DNA of 64,000 nt from assembly GCF_900070355.1 (NCBI RefSeq), contig NZ_LN849456.1, positions 1,364,001 to 1,428,000 of the forward strand, given 5' to 3'. Positions 19,705 to 27,696 of this stretch are shown one piece after another. Both the position numbers and the translations under genes were made by a program. The stretch is from Devriesea agamarum (GTDB taxonomy: Bacteria; Actinomycetota; Actinomycetes; Actinomycetales; Dermabacteraceae). The notes below the pieces were generated by a model. The model was not told the DNA's origin, ran no database searches, and was given only the letters and a program-made list of their open reading frames with translations. Within the stretch, counting starts at the first letter, position 1. Every line of letters starts with the position of its first letter.

Positions 19705-21123
19705 ATGGCGACAGTCCTCTCGTATGCCCCGCGCACCCGGCGCGCCACACATGCATTCCTGATGCTGTGTGCCGTTGCCATCGCCGTGGGCGCCCACATT
19801 CTGGTCGGCATCGGCCGATTCCAGCAGGTTCCAGACGACATCTGGATCTACGCCGGAGTGTTCCTGGCCTTCGGAGTGCTGCTGCATGTCATCGTTTGTT
19901 GGAAAGCACCGTATGCCGATCCCGTGATCGCCCCGGTCGCGGTCCTGATTAACGGACTCGGTGTGGCCTTAATTGCCAGCGTCGACGGCGCCCGGCAAGT
20001 CTTTGAACACAAAACCTTCGGCTACGCTGACCGCCAGCTCATGTGGACTGCCCTCGGGATCATCCTGTGCTGCGTCGTGATGCTGTTTTTACGCGACCAC
20101 CGATTGCTTCGCCGGTACACCTGGATCTCAGCGCTGGCCGGAATCGCCCTGTTGTTGATGCCGTTGCTTCCGCTGATCGGCCACGAGGAAAATGGGTCCC
20201 GGATTTGGATCAAGATCGCTGGCTTCAGTTTCCAGCCCGGTGAGATCGCCAAAATCTGCTTCGCTATCTTCTTTGCCGGTTACCTCGTCTCTCGCCGGGA
20301 TACCTTGGCACTGGCAGGCCCCAAGCTCCTCGGGATTCACTTCCCGCGGTGGCGAGACTTCGGCCCGATCCTGGTTGCCTGGGTCTTCGGTCTAGCCGTT
20401 TTAGTGTTTGAAACCGACCTCGGAACCTCCCTGCTGTTTTTCGGGTTGTTCGTTGCGGCGCTCTATATCGCCACCGACCGGCTGTCATGGATCATCATCG
20501 GCTTCGTGATGTTCGTGCCACCGGCAGTGTTCGCAGCCACCCACATCTCACATGTGCAGACCCGTATGACCTGCTGGATTGATCCGTTAGCGCGGGAAAA
20601 TTACGACCGCTGCTACCAGGTCGCACAGGGCTTATTCGGTATGGCTAACGGCGGCATCACCGGGGCTGGACTGGGGCAGGGACGTCCGAATCTGGTTCCG
20701 TTCTCCTGGTCGGACTTCATTTTCTCCACCGCCGCCGAGGAATTGGGGCTGGTTGGAATCTTCGCGATTTTGATTCTGTACCTGGTGTTGATCGAACGGG
20801 CATTCCGCACCGGAGTTGGCATCTCGGACGGGTTCGGCAAACTCTTAGCGGGCGGTCTGGCGTTTGTGACCGCACTTCAGATCTTCGTAGTGATCGGTGG
20901 AATCACCCGCGTGATCCCGCTGACCGGCCTCACGTTGCCGTTTATGGCAGCGGGTGGATCTTCACTAATCGCCAACTGGATGATTATCGGTCTGCTGCTG
21001 CGCATGTCCGATTCCTCGCGCAGGCCCGACCCTAAACCCGTCTCTCCGGACGACCCCGCAGTGCAAGCAGCTCTCGCCGCCCAAAGCCTGACCCCACCAC
21101 CGGCTGGGGTGAAGGCAGCATGA
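19705..21123 (+). CDS. rodA: SEDS peptidoglycan glycosyltransferase (RodA)
   Basis: The 472-residue polytopic membrane protein belongs to the SEDS family. Signatures include WIKIAGFSFQPGEIAKI, ETDLGTSLLFF, GITGAGLGQGRPN, DFIFSTAAEELGL and VIPLTGLTLPFMAAGGSSLI. SEDS proteins polymerise lipid II. Pairing with pbpA in the pknA-pknB operon is the actinobacterial elongation arrangement, so RodA rather than FtsW is chosen. GGGAGTGA precedes the ATG. It overlaps pbpA as ATGA. Confidence 0.93.
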   Translation: MATVLSYAPRTRRATHAFLMLCAVAIAVGAHILVGIGRFQQVPDDIWIYAGVFLAFGVLLHVIVCWKAPYADPVIAPVAVLINGLGVALIASVDGARQVFEHKTFGYADRQLMWTALGIILCCVVMLFLRDHRLLRRYTWISALAGIALLLMPLLPLIGHEENGSRIWIKIAGFSFQPGEIAKICFAIFFAGYLVSRRDTLALAGPKLLGIHFPRWRDFGPILVAWVFGLAVLVFETDLGTSLLFFGLFVAALYIATDRLSWIIIGFVMFVPPAVFAATHISHVQTRMTCWIDPLARENYDRCYQVAQGLFGMANGGITGAGLGQGRPNLVPFSWSDFIFSTAAEELGLVGIFAILILYLVLIERAFRTGVGISDGFGKLLAGGLAFVTALQIFVVIGGITRVIPLTGLTLPFMAAGGSSLIANWMIIGLLLRMSDSSRRPDPKPVSPDDPAVQAALAAQSLTPPPAGVKAA

Positions 21124-22565
21124 ACAAGACCCTGCGCCGAGTGTCAGTGGTCGTCACTGTCATGTTTTTGCTGCTGTTTGGTTCCAGCACCTATTTCCAG
21201 GTGGTGAACCAGAACACGCTCAACCAGGATGGACGCAATGTCCGGGCCCTGTACAACGAGTATGGAAAGCATCGCGGACCGATCGTGGTCGCGGGGCAAT
21301 CCATTGCTTCATCGGTCAAGGTGGATGATGTCTACGGATATCAACGTACCTACACGGATGGGCCTCTCTACGCTCCCGTCACCGGCTACTACTCGGTGGT
21401 GTACGGGTTCTCCGGCCTGGAACGCACCCTGAACGACACCCTGTCCGGTGATGCAGATGCCCTGTTCTACCAGCGCATTTCCGACGTTCTCTCGGGTAAG
21501 CAGGGACAGGGCGCAACCGTTGAGCTGAGCATCGACCCCGCCGCGCAGAAAGCCGCGTGGAACGCGCTAGGTGATCATCGTGGCGCCGTGGTCGCACTGG
21601 ACCCCTCAAACGGCGCTGTGCTCGCCATGGTGTCAAAGCCGTCCTACGATCCAAACCAGTTGGCGAGCCACGACGTCAAAGCCGTCCGGGAGGCGTGGAA
21701 AAAGCTCAACGCCGACCCCAACAAACTGCTGGTAAACCGCGCCATTGCCGGCGACCTATATCCGCCCGGTTCTGTGTTCAAACTGGTCGTAGCATCCGCC
21801 GCCCTCAAAACTGGCCACTACACCAAGGACAGTCAGATTCCCGGACCCGGCAGCATGGTGCTGCCCGGGACGAAAACCACGCTGACAAACCATCCCCGGG
21901 GTGACGCCTCACCGTGCGGTCCCGACGGCAACTCAAGCCTGCTCGATGCCATCCGCCAGTCCTGCAATACCTCGTTCGCTCAGCTCGGGCTATCCCTTGG
22001 CGATCAGGCACTTACCAACGAAGCGAAGAGCTTCGGATTCGGACAAGCGCTGAAGATTCCGCTCGGGGTCACGCCGTCGTCCATCGGAACCGGACTCAAC
22101 CAGTCACAACTCGCGATGAGTTCCATCGGCCAATACGAAGACCGCGTCACTCCCCTGCAGGTGGCGATGATCTCAGCCGCTGTCGCAAACGACGGCGTGG
22201 TGATGAAACCGCAGCTCGTATCCGCAATACGGACCAGTGACCTGCGCGAAATTGATGCACTTGCGCCCAAGGAACTCTCGCAGCCCCTCTCTGCGGCCAA
22301 TGCCGCTCAAATGCGCGACATGATGGTCGCCACCGTGAAAGATGGCACCGGCACCGCGGCTCAGATCAAGGGCGCTGAGGTCGGCGGTAAAACCGGCACC
22401 GCCGAGTGGGGAGCAGGCCGAACCCCGCACGCTTGGTTCACCGGGTACGCCAAGAGCGGTGACCGTAAAGTTGCGGTCGCCGTGGTTGTGGAAGAAGGCG
22501 GATATGGCGGCGATGCAGCGGCTCCTGTGGCCCGCGACGTGATGAAGGCGGTGCTGAAGAAATGA
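21120..22565 (+). CDS. pbpA: Class B penicillin-binding protein PbpA
   Basis: The 481-residue transpeptidase has an N-terminal membrane anchor (VVVTVMFLLLFGSSTYFQV), a dimerisation region and the penicillin-binding domain with YPPGSVFKLV (SxxK), SCN and GGKTGTAEW (KTG). It cross-links peptidoglycan made by the neighbouring SEDS enzyme. Its start overlaps rodA and its stop overlaps pknA as ATGA, indicating coupled translation. Confidence 0.95.
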   Translation: MNKTLRRVSVVVTVMFLLLFGSSTYFQVVNQNTLNQDGRNVRALYNEYGKHRGPIVVAGQSIASSVKVDDVYGYQRTYTDGPLYAPVTGYYSVVYGFSGLERTLNDTLSGDADALFYQRISDVLSGKQGQGATVELSIDPAAQKAAWNALGDHRGAVVALDPSNGAVLAMVSKPSYDPNQLASHDVKAVREAWKKLNADPNKLLVNRAIAGDLYPPGSVFKLVVASAALKTGHYTKDSQIPGPGSMVLPGTKTTLTNHPRGDASPCGPDGNSSLLDAIRQSCNTSFAQLGLSLGDQALTNEAKSFGFGQALKIPLGVTPSSIGTGLNQSQLAMSSIGQYEDRVTPLQVAMISAAVANDGVVMKPQLVSAIRTSDLREIDALAPKELSQPLSAANAAQMRDMMVATVKDGTGTAAQIKGAEVGGKTGTAEWGAGRTPHAWFTGYAKSGDRKVAVAVVVEEGGYGGDAAAPVARDVMKAVLKK

Positions 22566-24205
22566 GAACGCGCGAAGGCCTGATCCTCGAAGATCGCTAT
22601 CGTCTGGTCCGGCTGATTGCCACCGGTGGCATGGGGCAGGTGTGGGAAGGTGTCGACCAAGACCTCGAACGCCCCTGCGCCATTAAAATCTTGCGCGAAG
22701 AATACGCGGGAGATCCCGGGTTTCTCGAACGGTTCCGTGCTGAGGCACGCCACACCGCAGCGTTAGCACACGATGCCATCGCGGCGCTGTATGACTACGG
22801 CGAAGCCGACGGCCGCGCCTACATTGTGATGGAGCTCGTTCCGGGCCGTCCCCTAGCCGACATCATTGAAGAAAACCCCGATGGCCTGCCGGAACGGCGA
22901 GTCCTGGATGTTCTCATTCAGCTTGCCCGAGCTTTAGAAGCCGCACATGCAGCGGGGGTCGTGCACCGCGACGTCAAGCCCGAAAACATTCTGGTTGATG
23001 ACGAGAATAACTGGGCCGTAAAGATCACTGATTTCGGGATCGCCCGCAGCGCAGAACAAGCCCGCCTGACGAAATCTGGCTTGGTGATGGGCACCGCCCA
23101 ATATCTGTCACCCGAGCAGGCAATGGGTAAGCAGGCCACCTCCCTGTCCGATATTTACGCTCTTGGGATCGTGGCTTTTGAGATCCTCTCCGGCCATCGA
23201 CCGTTCACTGGGTCTAGCCAGGTCGAGATCGCGATGGCGCAGGTGAAACAGAAAGTTCCGCCGCTTCCCGACAAGGTTGACCCGGATCTGCGCACCCTGG
23301 TTGAGATGTGTCTGGCAAAAGCTCCGGCCAACCGTCCCCGGTCCGCAGCCTCCGTTGCCAGAGTGTTGGAGTCTATCCGCCGCGGCGAAACCCCGCGCTT
23401 TACCACGGGTTCTTTGCCCGTCTCCTCACCGCGTGACGCGTCACGACCTGCGCAATCGCCGGCCCGCACCGCTGCCCGGCCTGTCCCTGCTACCTCGCCG
23501 ACCGGAACCCGCACCGCCGCCATGCCATTGCCCACCGCCGACAAGCCGCGGAACATGCGCCATCGGAGCGTCCGCCGTCCGGTACCGGTGCGCGGATTCT
23601 CTACCTCGACCTCCGCTAAGGATCGTCGGGCGCTTTCGAGCACCCACCCGGCATCCAATCCGGCCCACCCAGCACCCACAGCGAGTACGGCACCAAACCA
23701 GGGCGCACAGCGTGGAACGCTCGCCAGAAGCGGGCATGCTTCTGCCCAGGCGCAGGATACTGGTCGCGCCTCGTCCCCGGCAGGACCAGGGGCGACTGGA
23801 AACCCCCAGCACTCCTCGCTGCCACCGCAAACGGGCACCAGCGACCTTTGCGAAGCATCCTCGCCAAGGCCCCAGGGCACCTCCACCGGCCGTCGCCTCG
23901 GGCGATGGACCTTCCCGGGAATCGTTTTAGTGGTTCTTCTCGTGGCCGCCGCTGTGGTGGGCATCCTGACGGCCACTCGTACCATCTCTTTAGGAGCACC
24001 GGTACCGGGTGCAGTGACGGGCACTTCGGTGTACGCCAGCACCTCCGCAATATTCAGCGCGCCCGCCCCCGTGGCGGCTACGACCCGCAGCGACGATGAC
24101 CAGGTTATGCCCGGACACCGTGCAGCTCACAGGTTGCGCGCCATTAGTATGGATCGATTAGTCACGACGCCGCACGGCATGAGGACGGAACAGCACAGTG
24201 AGTGA
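22562..24205 (+). CDS. pknA: Ser/Thr protein kinase PknA
   Basis: The 547-residue protein has a Hanks-type kinase domain (residues 10-275): glycine loop IATGGMGQVWEG, VVHRDVKPENIL, ITDFGIARS and the activation segment through GTAQYLSPEQA. A long Pro/Ser/Thr/Ala-rich juxtamembrane region (about 280-450) leads to one transmembrane helix (GIVLVVLLVAAAVVGILTA) and a short outer tail without PASTA repeats, as usual for PknA. It overlaps pknB by 8 bases. Confidence 0.94.
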   Translation: MRTREGLILEDRYRLVRLIATGGMGQVWEGVDQDLERPCAIKILREEYAGDPGFLERFRAEARHTAALAHDAIAALYDYGEADGRAYIVMELVPGRPLADIIEENPDGLPERRVLDVLIQLARALEAAHAAGVVHRDVKPENILVDDENNWAVKITDFGIARSAEQARLTKSGLVMGTAQYLSPEQAMGKQATSLSDIYALGIVAFEILSGHRPFTGSSQVEIAMAQVKQKVPPLPDKVDPDLRTLVEMCLAKAPANRPRSAASVARVLESIRRGETPRFTTGSLPVSSPRDASRPAQSPARTAARPVPATSPTGTRTAAMPLPTADKPRNMRHRSVRRPVPVRGFSTSTSAKDRRALSSTHPASNPAHPAPTASTAPNQGAQRGTLARSGHASAQAQDTGRASSPAGPGATGNPQHSSLPPQTGTSDLCEASSPRPQGTSTGRRLGRWTFPGIVLVVLLVAAAVVGILTATRTISLGAPVPGAVTGTSVYASTSAIFSAPAPVAATTRSDDDQVMPGHRAAHRLRAISMDRLVTTPHGMRTEQHSE

Positions 24206-26246
24206 TACCCCCATAGTCCTGGGAGGACGCTACGAGCTCGGAAAGATGCTCGGCACGGGCGGCATGGCCGACGTCTTCCTCGGCAAAGACACGCGCCTGC
24301 ACCGCACGGTTGCGATTAAGATTTTGCGCTCTGACCTGGCGCGAGACGAGAACTTCCAGGAGAGGTTCCGCCGAGAGGCCCAGAGCGCAGCGGGACTGAA
24401 TCATCCCACCATCGTCGGCGTATACGACACGGGAGAGGACCACCGCACAGACCACACGGGGCGGGACGTCTCGATCCCCTACATCGTGATGGAATATGTG
24501 CAAGGGCACACCCTGCGGGAACTGGTGAATCCCGACGATCCGCTGAGCGTGGATAAAGCAGCCGAAGTTATGGGGGGTGTGCTCTCGGCGCTGGAATACT
24601 CACACCGTTCAGGGATCGTGCACCGCGATATTAAACCGGGCAATGTGATGATGACACCCGCCGGTGAAGTCAAAGTCATGGACTTTGGCATCGCACGCGC
24701 GGCGGACGCCACCAGCGGTATGACCGCCACCCAGACCGTCATGGGCACCGCCCAATACCTCTCTCCTGAGCAGGCCCTCGGGGAGACCGTCGATTCCCGC
24801 TCCGATATCTACTCCGCCGCCTGTGTTCTGTACGAGCTGCTGACAGGACGTCCCCCGTTTACCGGTGACTCCCCCGTTTCCATTGCGTACCAGCACGTAC
24901 GCGAACCTGTTCTGCCTCCGAGCCACTTCAACCCGAAGGTGCCCCCGGCGATGGACCAGGTGGTGCTCAAGGGGCTCGCCAAGTCGCGCGATGACCGCTA
25001 TCAGTCGGCGGCCGAGTTTGCCCGTGACATCGCTAATGTCATCGCTGGCCGCCCCACAGCTGCGGCTCTTGGCGCCGCTGAAGCGGCAGGAGCGGGTCCA
25101 GATGACGCCACCCAGGTGCTCGGACGCGTGGCTGGCGCTACGGCCGCGACCACGGTGCTTCCCAACGGCAGCGCACCCACGCAGGCTCTATCCAGTCCTC
25201 ATAAACCTCAGCCTGCCACCCGTCCGGCTGCGGCGCCGTCCCCATCGGGTCATCGCGCCGATGCAGACCGGAAGAAACGCAAGGCGTGGCCGTGGATCCT
25301 GCTAGCCGTTGTGATCGTGGCTATTTTGGCACTGGTCGGTTTCCTGTTTATCGGCGGTGGCTCACAGTCGGTGGCGGTTCCCAATGTGGTGGGGATGACC
25401 CAAGCCGATGCCCGCACCGCGCTGAATAAGGCTGACCTCAAAGCCCAGTTCCAGGAGATTCCCTCCACCGATGTTGAGCAGGGCAAGGTGATTTCAACTG
25501 ACCCGCCCGCCGGCCAGAAAGCCGATGCCGGTTCCACCGTCAAGGTCAGTATTTCCTCGGGTCCGGATGCGGTGAAGGTTCCGGATCTCTCCGGAAAGAC
25601 CAGTGACCAGGCTCAGCAGATGCTGGCCCAAGCCGGGTTGAAGATCGGCACGGTGAAGGAAGAAGACTCCCCCGGGACGAAGGCGGGTGAAGTTATCCGG
25701 TCTGAGCCAGCCGCAGGCACCCAGGTTCAGCAGGGCTCCCAGGTCAACATCCTGATCGCGTCCGGGCGGATCCCGGTACCGAACGTGGTCGGGCAGACCC
25801 AGGCCAGTGCCGAAGCCACCTTGAAGAACGCCGGATTAAAAGTGCAGGTTGTTCAGAGCCAGAGCAGCGATGAAACCCCCGGTCAGGTAGTGGCGCAAAA
25901 CCCCGATGCATCTAACGGCACCACCGTGAAGATTGGGTCCACTGTTCAGATCACGGTGGTTGTCGAACCGAGCGAAGTCACCATGCTCAACTACGTTGGG
26001 AAGAACGCCGACGATGCGATTTTGAGTCTGCAGCAGCTCGGGTTCGGGATCCAGCGCCAGGAACAGTATTCAGCCTCGGTGCCGTCGGGTCAGGTGATTT
26101 CGACCAACCCTGCGGGTGGAACGAAGGTGAAACCGAACAGCACTGTGACCGTGGTGATCTCGAAGGGAGCCTGGGGCAGCCCCAGTGCCACCCCGACTGC
26201 GACCCCGAGTTCTCCCTCGGCTGGACGCCGCAATGGTCAGGACTAG
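24198..26246 (+). CDS. pknB: Ser/Thr protein kinase PknB with four PASTA domains
   Basis: The 682-residue protein has an N-terminal kinase domain (MLGTGGMADVFLG, VHRDIKPGNV, MDFGIARA, activation loop TATQTVMGTAQYL with two Thr as in PknB), a juxtamembrane linker, one transmembrane helix (ILLAVVIVAILALVGFLFI) and four extracellular PASTA repeats beginning VPNVVGM, VPDLSGK, VPNVVGQ and MLNYVGK. PASTA domains sense muropeptides or lipid II. GTG at 24198 is the start, overlapping pknA. A Ser/Thr/Pro tail ends the protein. Confidence 0.95.
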   Translation: MSDTPIVLGGRYELGKMLGTGGMADVFLGKDTRLHRTVAIKILRSDLARDENFQERFRREAQSAAGLNHPTIVGVYDTGEDHRTDHTGRDVSIPYIVMEYVQGHTLRELVNPDDPLSVDKAAEVMGGVLSALEYSHRSGIVHRDIKPGNVMMTPAGEVKVMDFGIARAADATSGMTATQTVMGTAQYLSPEQALGETVDSRSDIYSAACVLYELLTGRPPFTGDSPVSIAYQHVREPVLPPSHFNPKVPPAMDQVVLKGLAKSRDDRYQSAAEFARDIANVIAGRPTAAALGAAEAAGAGPDDATQVLGRVAGATAATTVLPNGSAPTQALSSPHKPQPATRPAAAPSPSGHRADADRKKRKAWPWILLAVVIVAILALVGFLFIGGGSQSVAVPNVVGMTQADARTALNKADLKAQFQEIPSTDVEQGKVISTDPPAGQKADAGSTVKVSISSGPDAVKVPDLSGKTSDQAQQMLAQAGLKIGTVKEEDSPGTKAGEVIRSEPAAGTQVQQGSQVNILIASGRIPVPNVVGQTQASAEATLKNAGLKVQVVQSQSSDETPGQVVAQNPDASNGTTVKIGSTVQITVVVEPSEVTMLNYVGKNADDAILSLQQLGFGIQRQEQYSASVPSGQVISTNPAGGTKVKPNSTVTVVISKGAWGSPSATPTATPSSPSAGRRNGQD

Positions 26247-26263
26247 GGCCATTACGATGACTG

Positions 26264-26938
26264 GTGATCATGGCTAAGAGGTCATTTTCGGACGAGACCA
26301 CGGCAGGCCCCCGGGTGCTGGTCGTCGATAATTACGACAGCTTTGTCTGGACGATTGTCGGCTACCTGCGCCAGATGGGTGCCCGCTGCCAGGTTGTGCG
26401 CAATGATGAGGTGCCCACCTCGTCGCGCGGTGTGGACCTCACGGGATATGACGCGGTGCTCGTCTCCCCGGGCCCGGGGCATCCTCGCGAGGCGGGTCTA
26501 ACCCTGGAGACTATTCGCGCATGTGCCGACATCCAACTCCCCATGCTCGGGGTGTGCCTTGGGCACCAGGCACTCGGCCAGTTTTTCGGAGCGACCGTCA
26601 CCCATGCGCCGCGTTTAATGCACGGCCAGACCAGCCAGATTCATCACGAGGGCCGTGGGGTCTTCGAGGGGTTACCGTCCCCGCTGACGGCAACCCGCTA
26701 TCACTCGTTGACGGTTGTTCCCGATACGGTGCCCCAGGAACTGATGGTGACGGCTCGCACCGAGGATGGCGTGATCATGGGTCTTTCCCACCGCACGCTG
26801 CCGCTGCACGGGGTACAGTTCCATCCGGAGTCGGTGCTCACTCAGTCCGGTCACCGGATGCTGGCAACATTCCTAGGGTTTGCCGACGGGCACGATCCAG
26901 CGGAGCGTTCCGCGGGTTTGGCGCCTCTGGTGGGTTAG
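26264..26938 (+). CDS. Glutamine amidotransferase, anthranilate/aminodeoxychorismate synthase component II
   Basis: The 224-residue class I amidotransferase has VVDNYDSFVWTIV at the start, the oxyanion/nucleophile motif LGVCLGHQALG with catalytic Cys, and HPESV near the end. It supplies ammonia for anthranilate (TrpG) or aminodeoxychorismate (PabA) synthesis. Placement after pknB is the same as trpG/pabA in mycobacteria, so either symbol is possible and none is assigned. Starts at GTG 26264 or ATG 26270 cannot be separated. Confidence 0.88.
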   Translation: MIMAKRSFSDETTAGPRVLVVDNYDSFVWTIVGYLRQMGARCQVVRNDEVPTSSRGVDLTGYDAVLVSPGPGHPREAGLTLETIRACADIQLPMLGVCLGHQALGQFFGATVTHAPRLMHGQTSQIHHEGRGVFEGLPSPLTATRYHSLTVVPDTVPQELMVTARTEDGVIMGLSHRTLPLHGVQFHPESVLTQSGHRMLATFLGFADGHDPAERSAGLAPLVG

Positions 26939-27084
26939 GGGCGCTGTCTCCTCACCGTGCGCTTGAGCGGCGCGTCCTTTACGCTAGTCCTGCTGCTCAC
27001 CACCGCCTGTTCTCCACCGCGTCTGGTCCTCAGAACGGTGATGGCTAGGAACCTAGGTGTTCCGGGTGTAGCAGTAACAACGCC

Positions 27085-27108
27085 GATCGATACCTATATT
27101 GATCGATA
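27085..27108 (+). promoter_or_regulatory. Direct repeat flanking a -10-like TATATT upstream of crgA
   Basis: Two GATCGATA copies (27085-27092, 27101-27108) are 16 bases apart, and TATATT at 27095-27100 lies between them, 52 bases before crgA. No clear -35 is visible. It is a candidate promoter with flanking protein sites. Confidence 0.3.
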
Positions 27109-27151
27109 ACGTATGAGTACCTGACCGATGACTGACGGAAAGAGGCACCGG

Positions 27152-27553
27152 ATGGCCCGCGATAAGGTCCGCGCCCAGGCGGAGACAGACAACGTCGAGG
27201 ATGATCCGTCGATGCCCGTAAAGCCCCGTAAGGTTCCCCGCGACCGCGCTGTCTCAACCCGTGGCAAGGCTCCTGCCCGCCAGACTCCCGCCGCTGCTAA
27301 GGATCGCGCCGCTACTGCGCCGAGTGCGGATCGGCCCGCCCCTGGGGCATCGCGGAGGCGCGTTGCAGCCCCGCGCCCTAATCCGCGATGGTGGGTTCCG
27401 ACCATGGTGACCCTGTTCATCGTGGGTTTGCTCTATCTGGTGGTTTACTACCTGTCCACGGGGGCATATCCCCTTCCTATCGGCGACTGGAATCTGATTG
27501 TCGGGTTCGGAATCCTGATTCTCGGCTTCGCGATGACAATGCGCTGGCGTTAA
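27152..27553 (+). CDS. crgA: Cell division protein CrgA
   Basis: The 133-residue protein has a basic, Pro/Ala-rich cytosolic N-terminus (about 75 residues) and two C-terminal transmembrane helices: WVPTMVTLFIVGLLYLVVYY, then WNLIVGFGILILGFAMTMRW. This is the CrgA layout; CrgA links FtsZ and peptidoglycan synthases at the septum. The linked location near pknB-trpG is conserved in actinobacteria. ATG at 27152 has GAAAGAGG upstream, so it is chosen over ATG 27128. The N-terminal tail is longer than in mycobacterial CrgA. Confidence 0.9.
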   Translation: MARDKVRAQAETDNVEDDPSMPVKPRKVPRDRAVSTRGKAPARQTPAAAKDRAATAPSADRPAPGASRRRVAAPRPNPRWWVPTMVTLFIVGLLYLVVYYLSTGAYPLPIGDWNLIVGFGILILGFAMTMRWR

Positions 27554-27590
27554 CAAAGTTTTGGCGTTGACCACGCGTTAGTGATGACTA

Positions 27591-27620
27591 TGGCCCGGGC
27601 AGCTGCACGCTCCCGGGCTA
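27591..27620 (+). terminator. Short hairpin after crgA
   Basis: GCCCGGG (27593-27599) pairs with CCCGGGC (27612-27618), followed by TATGTTCTTT. It is a plausible weak terminator between crgA and xfp. Confidence 0.45.
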
Positions 27621-27696
27621 TGTTCTTTAACCTCCCAGGGATGGACCGAGAACGGTGACTATCGTCGAAGTAGTTACCGGATAAAGGAGAGTTCTC

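Noticed and set aside
23155-24042. 295-codon reverse frame across pknA
   Set aside because: Antisense shadow of the Pro/Ser/Thr-rich PknA linker.
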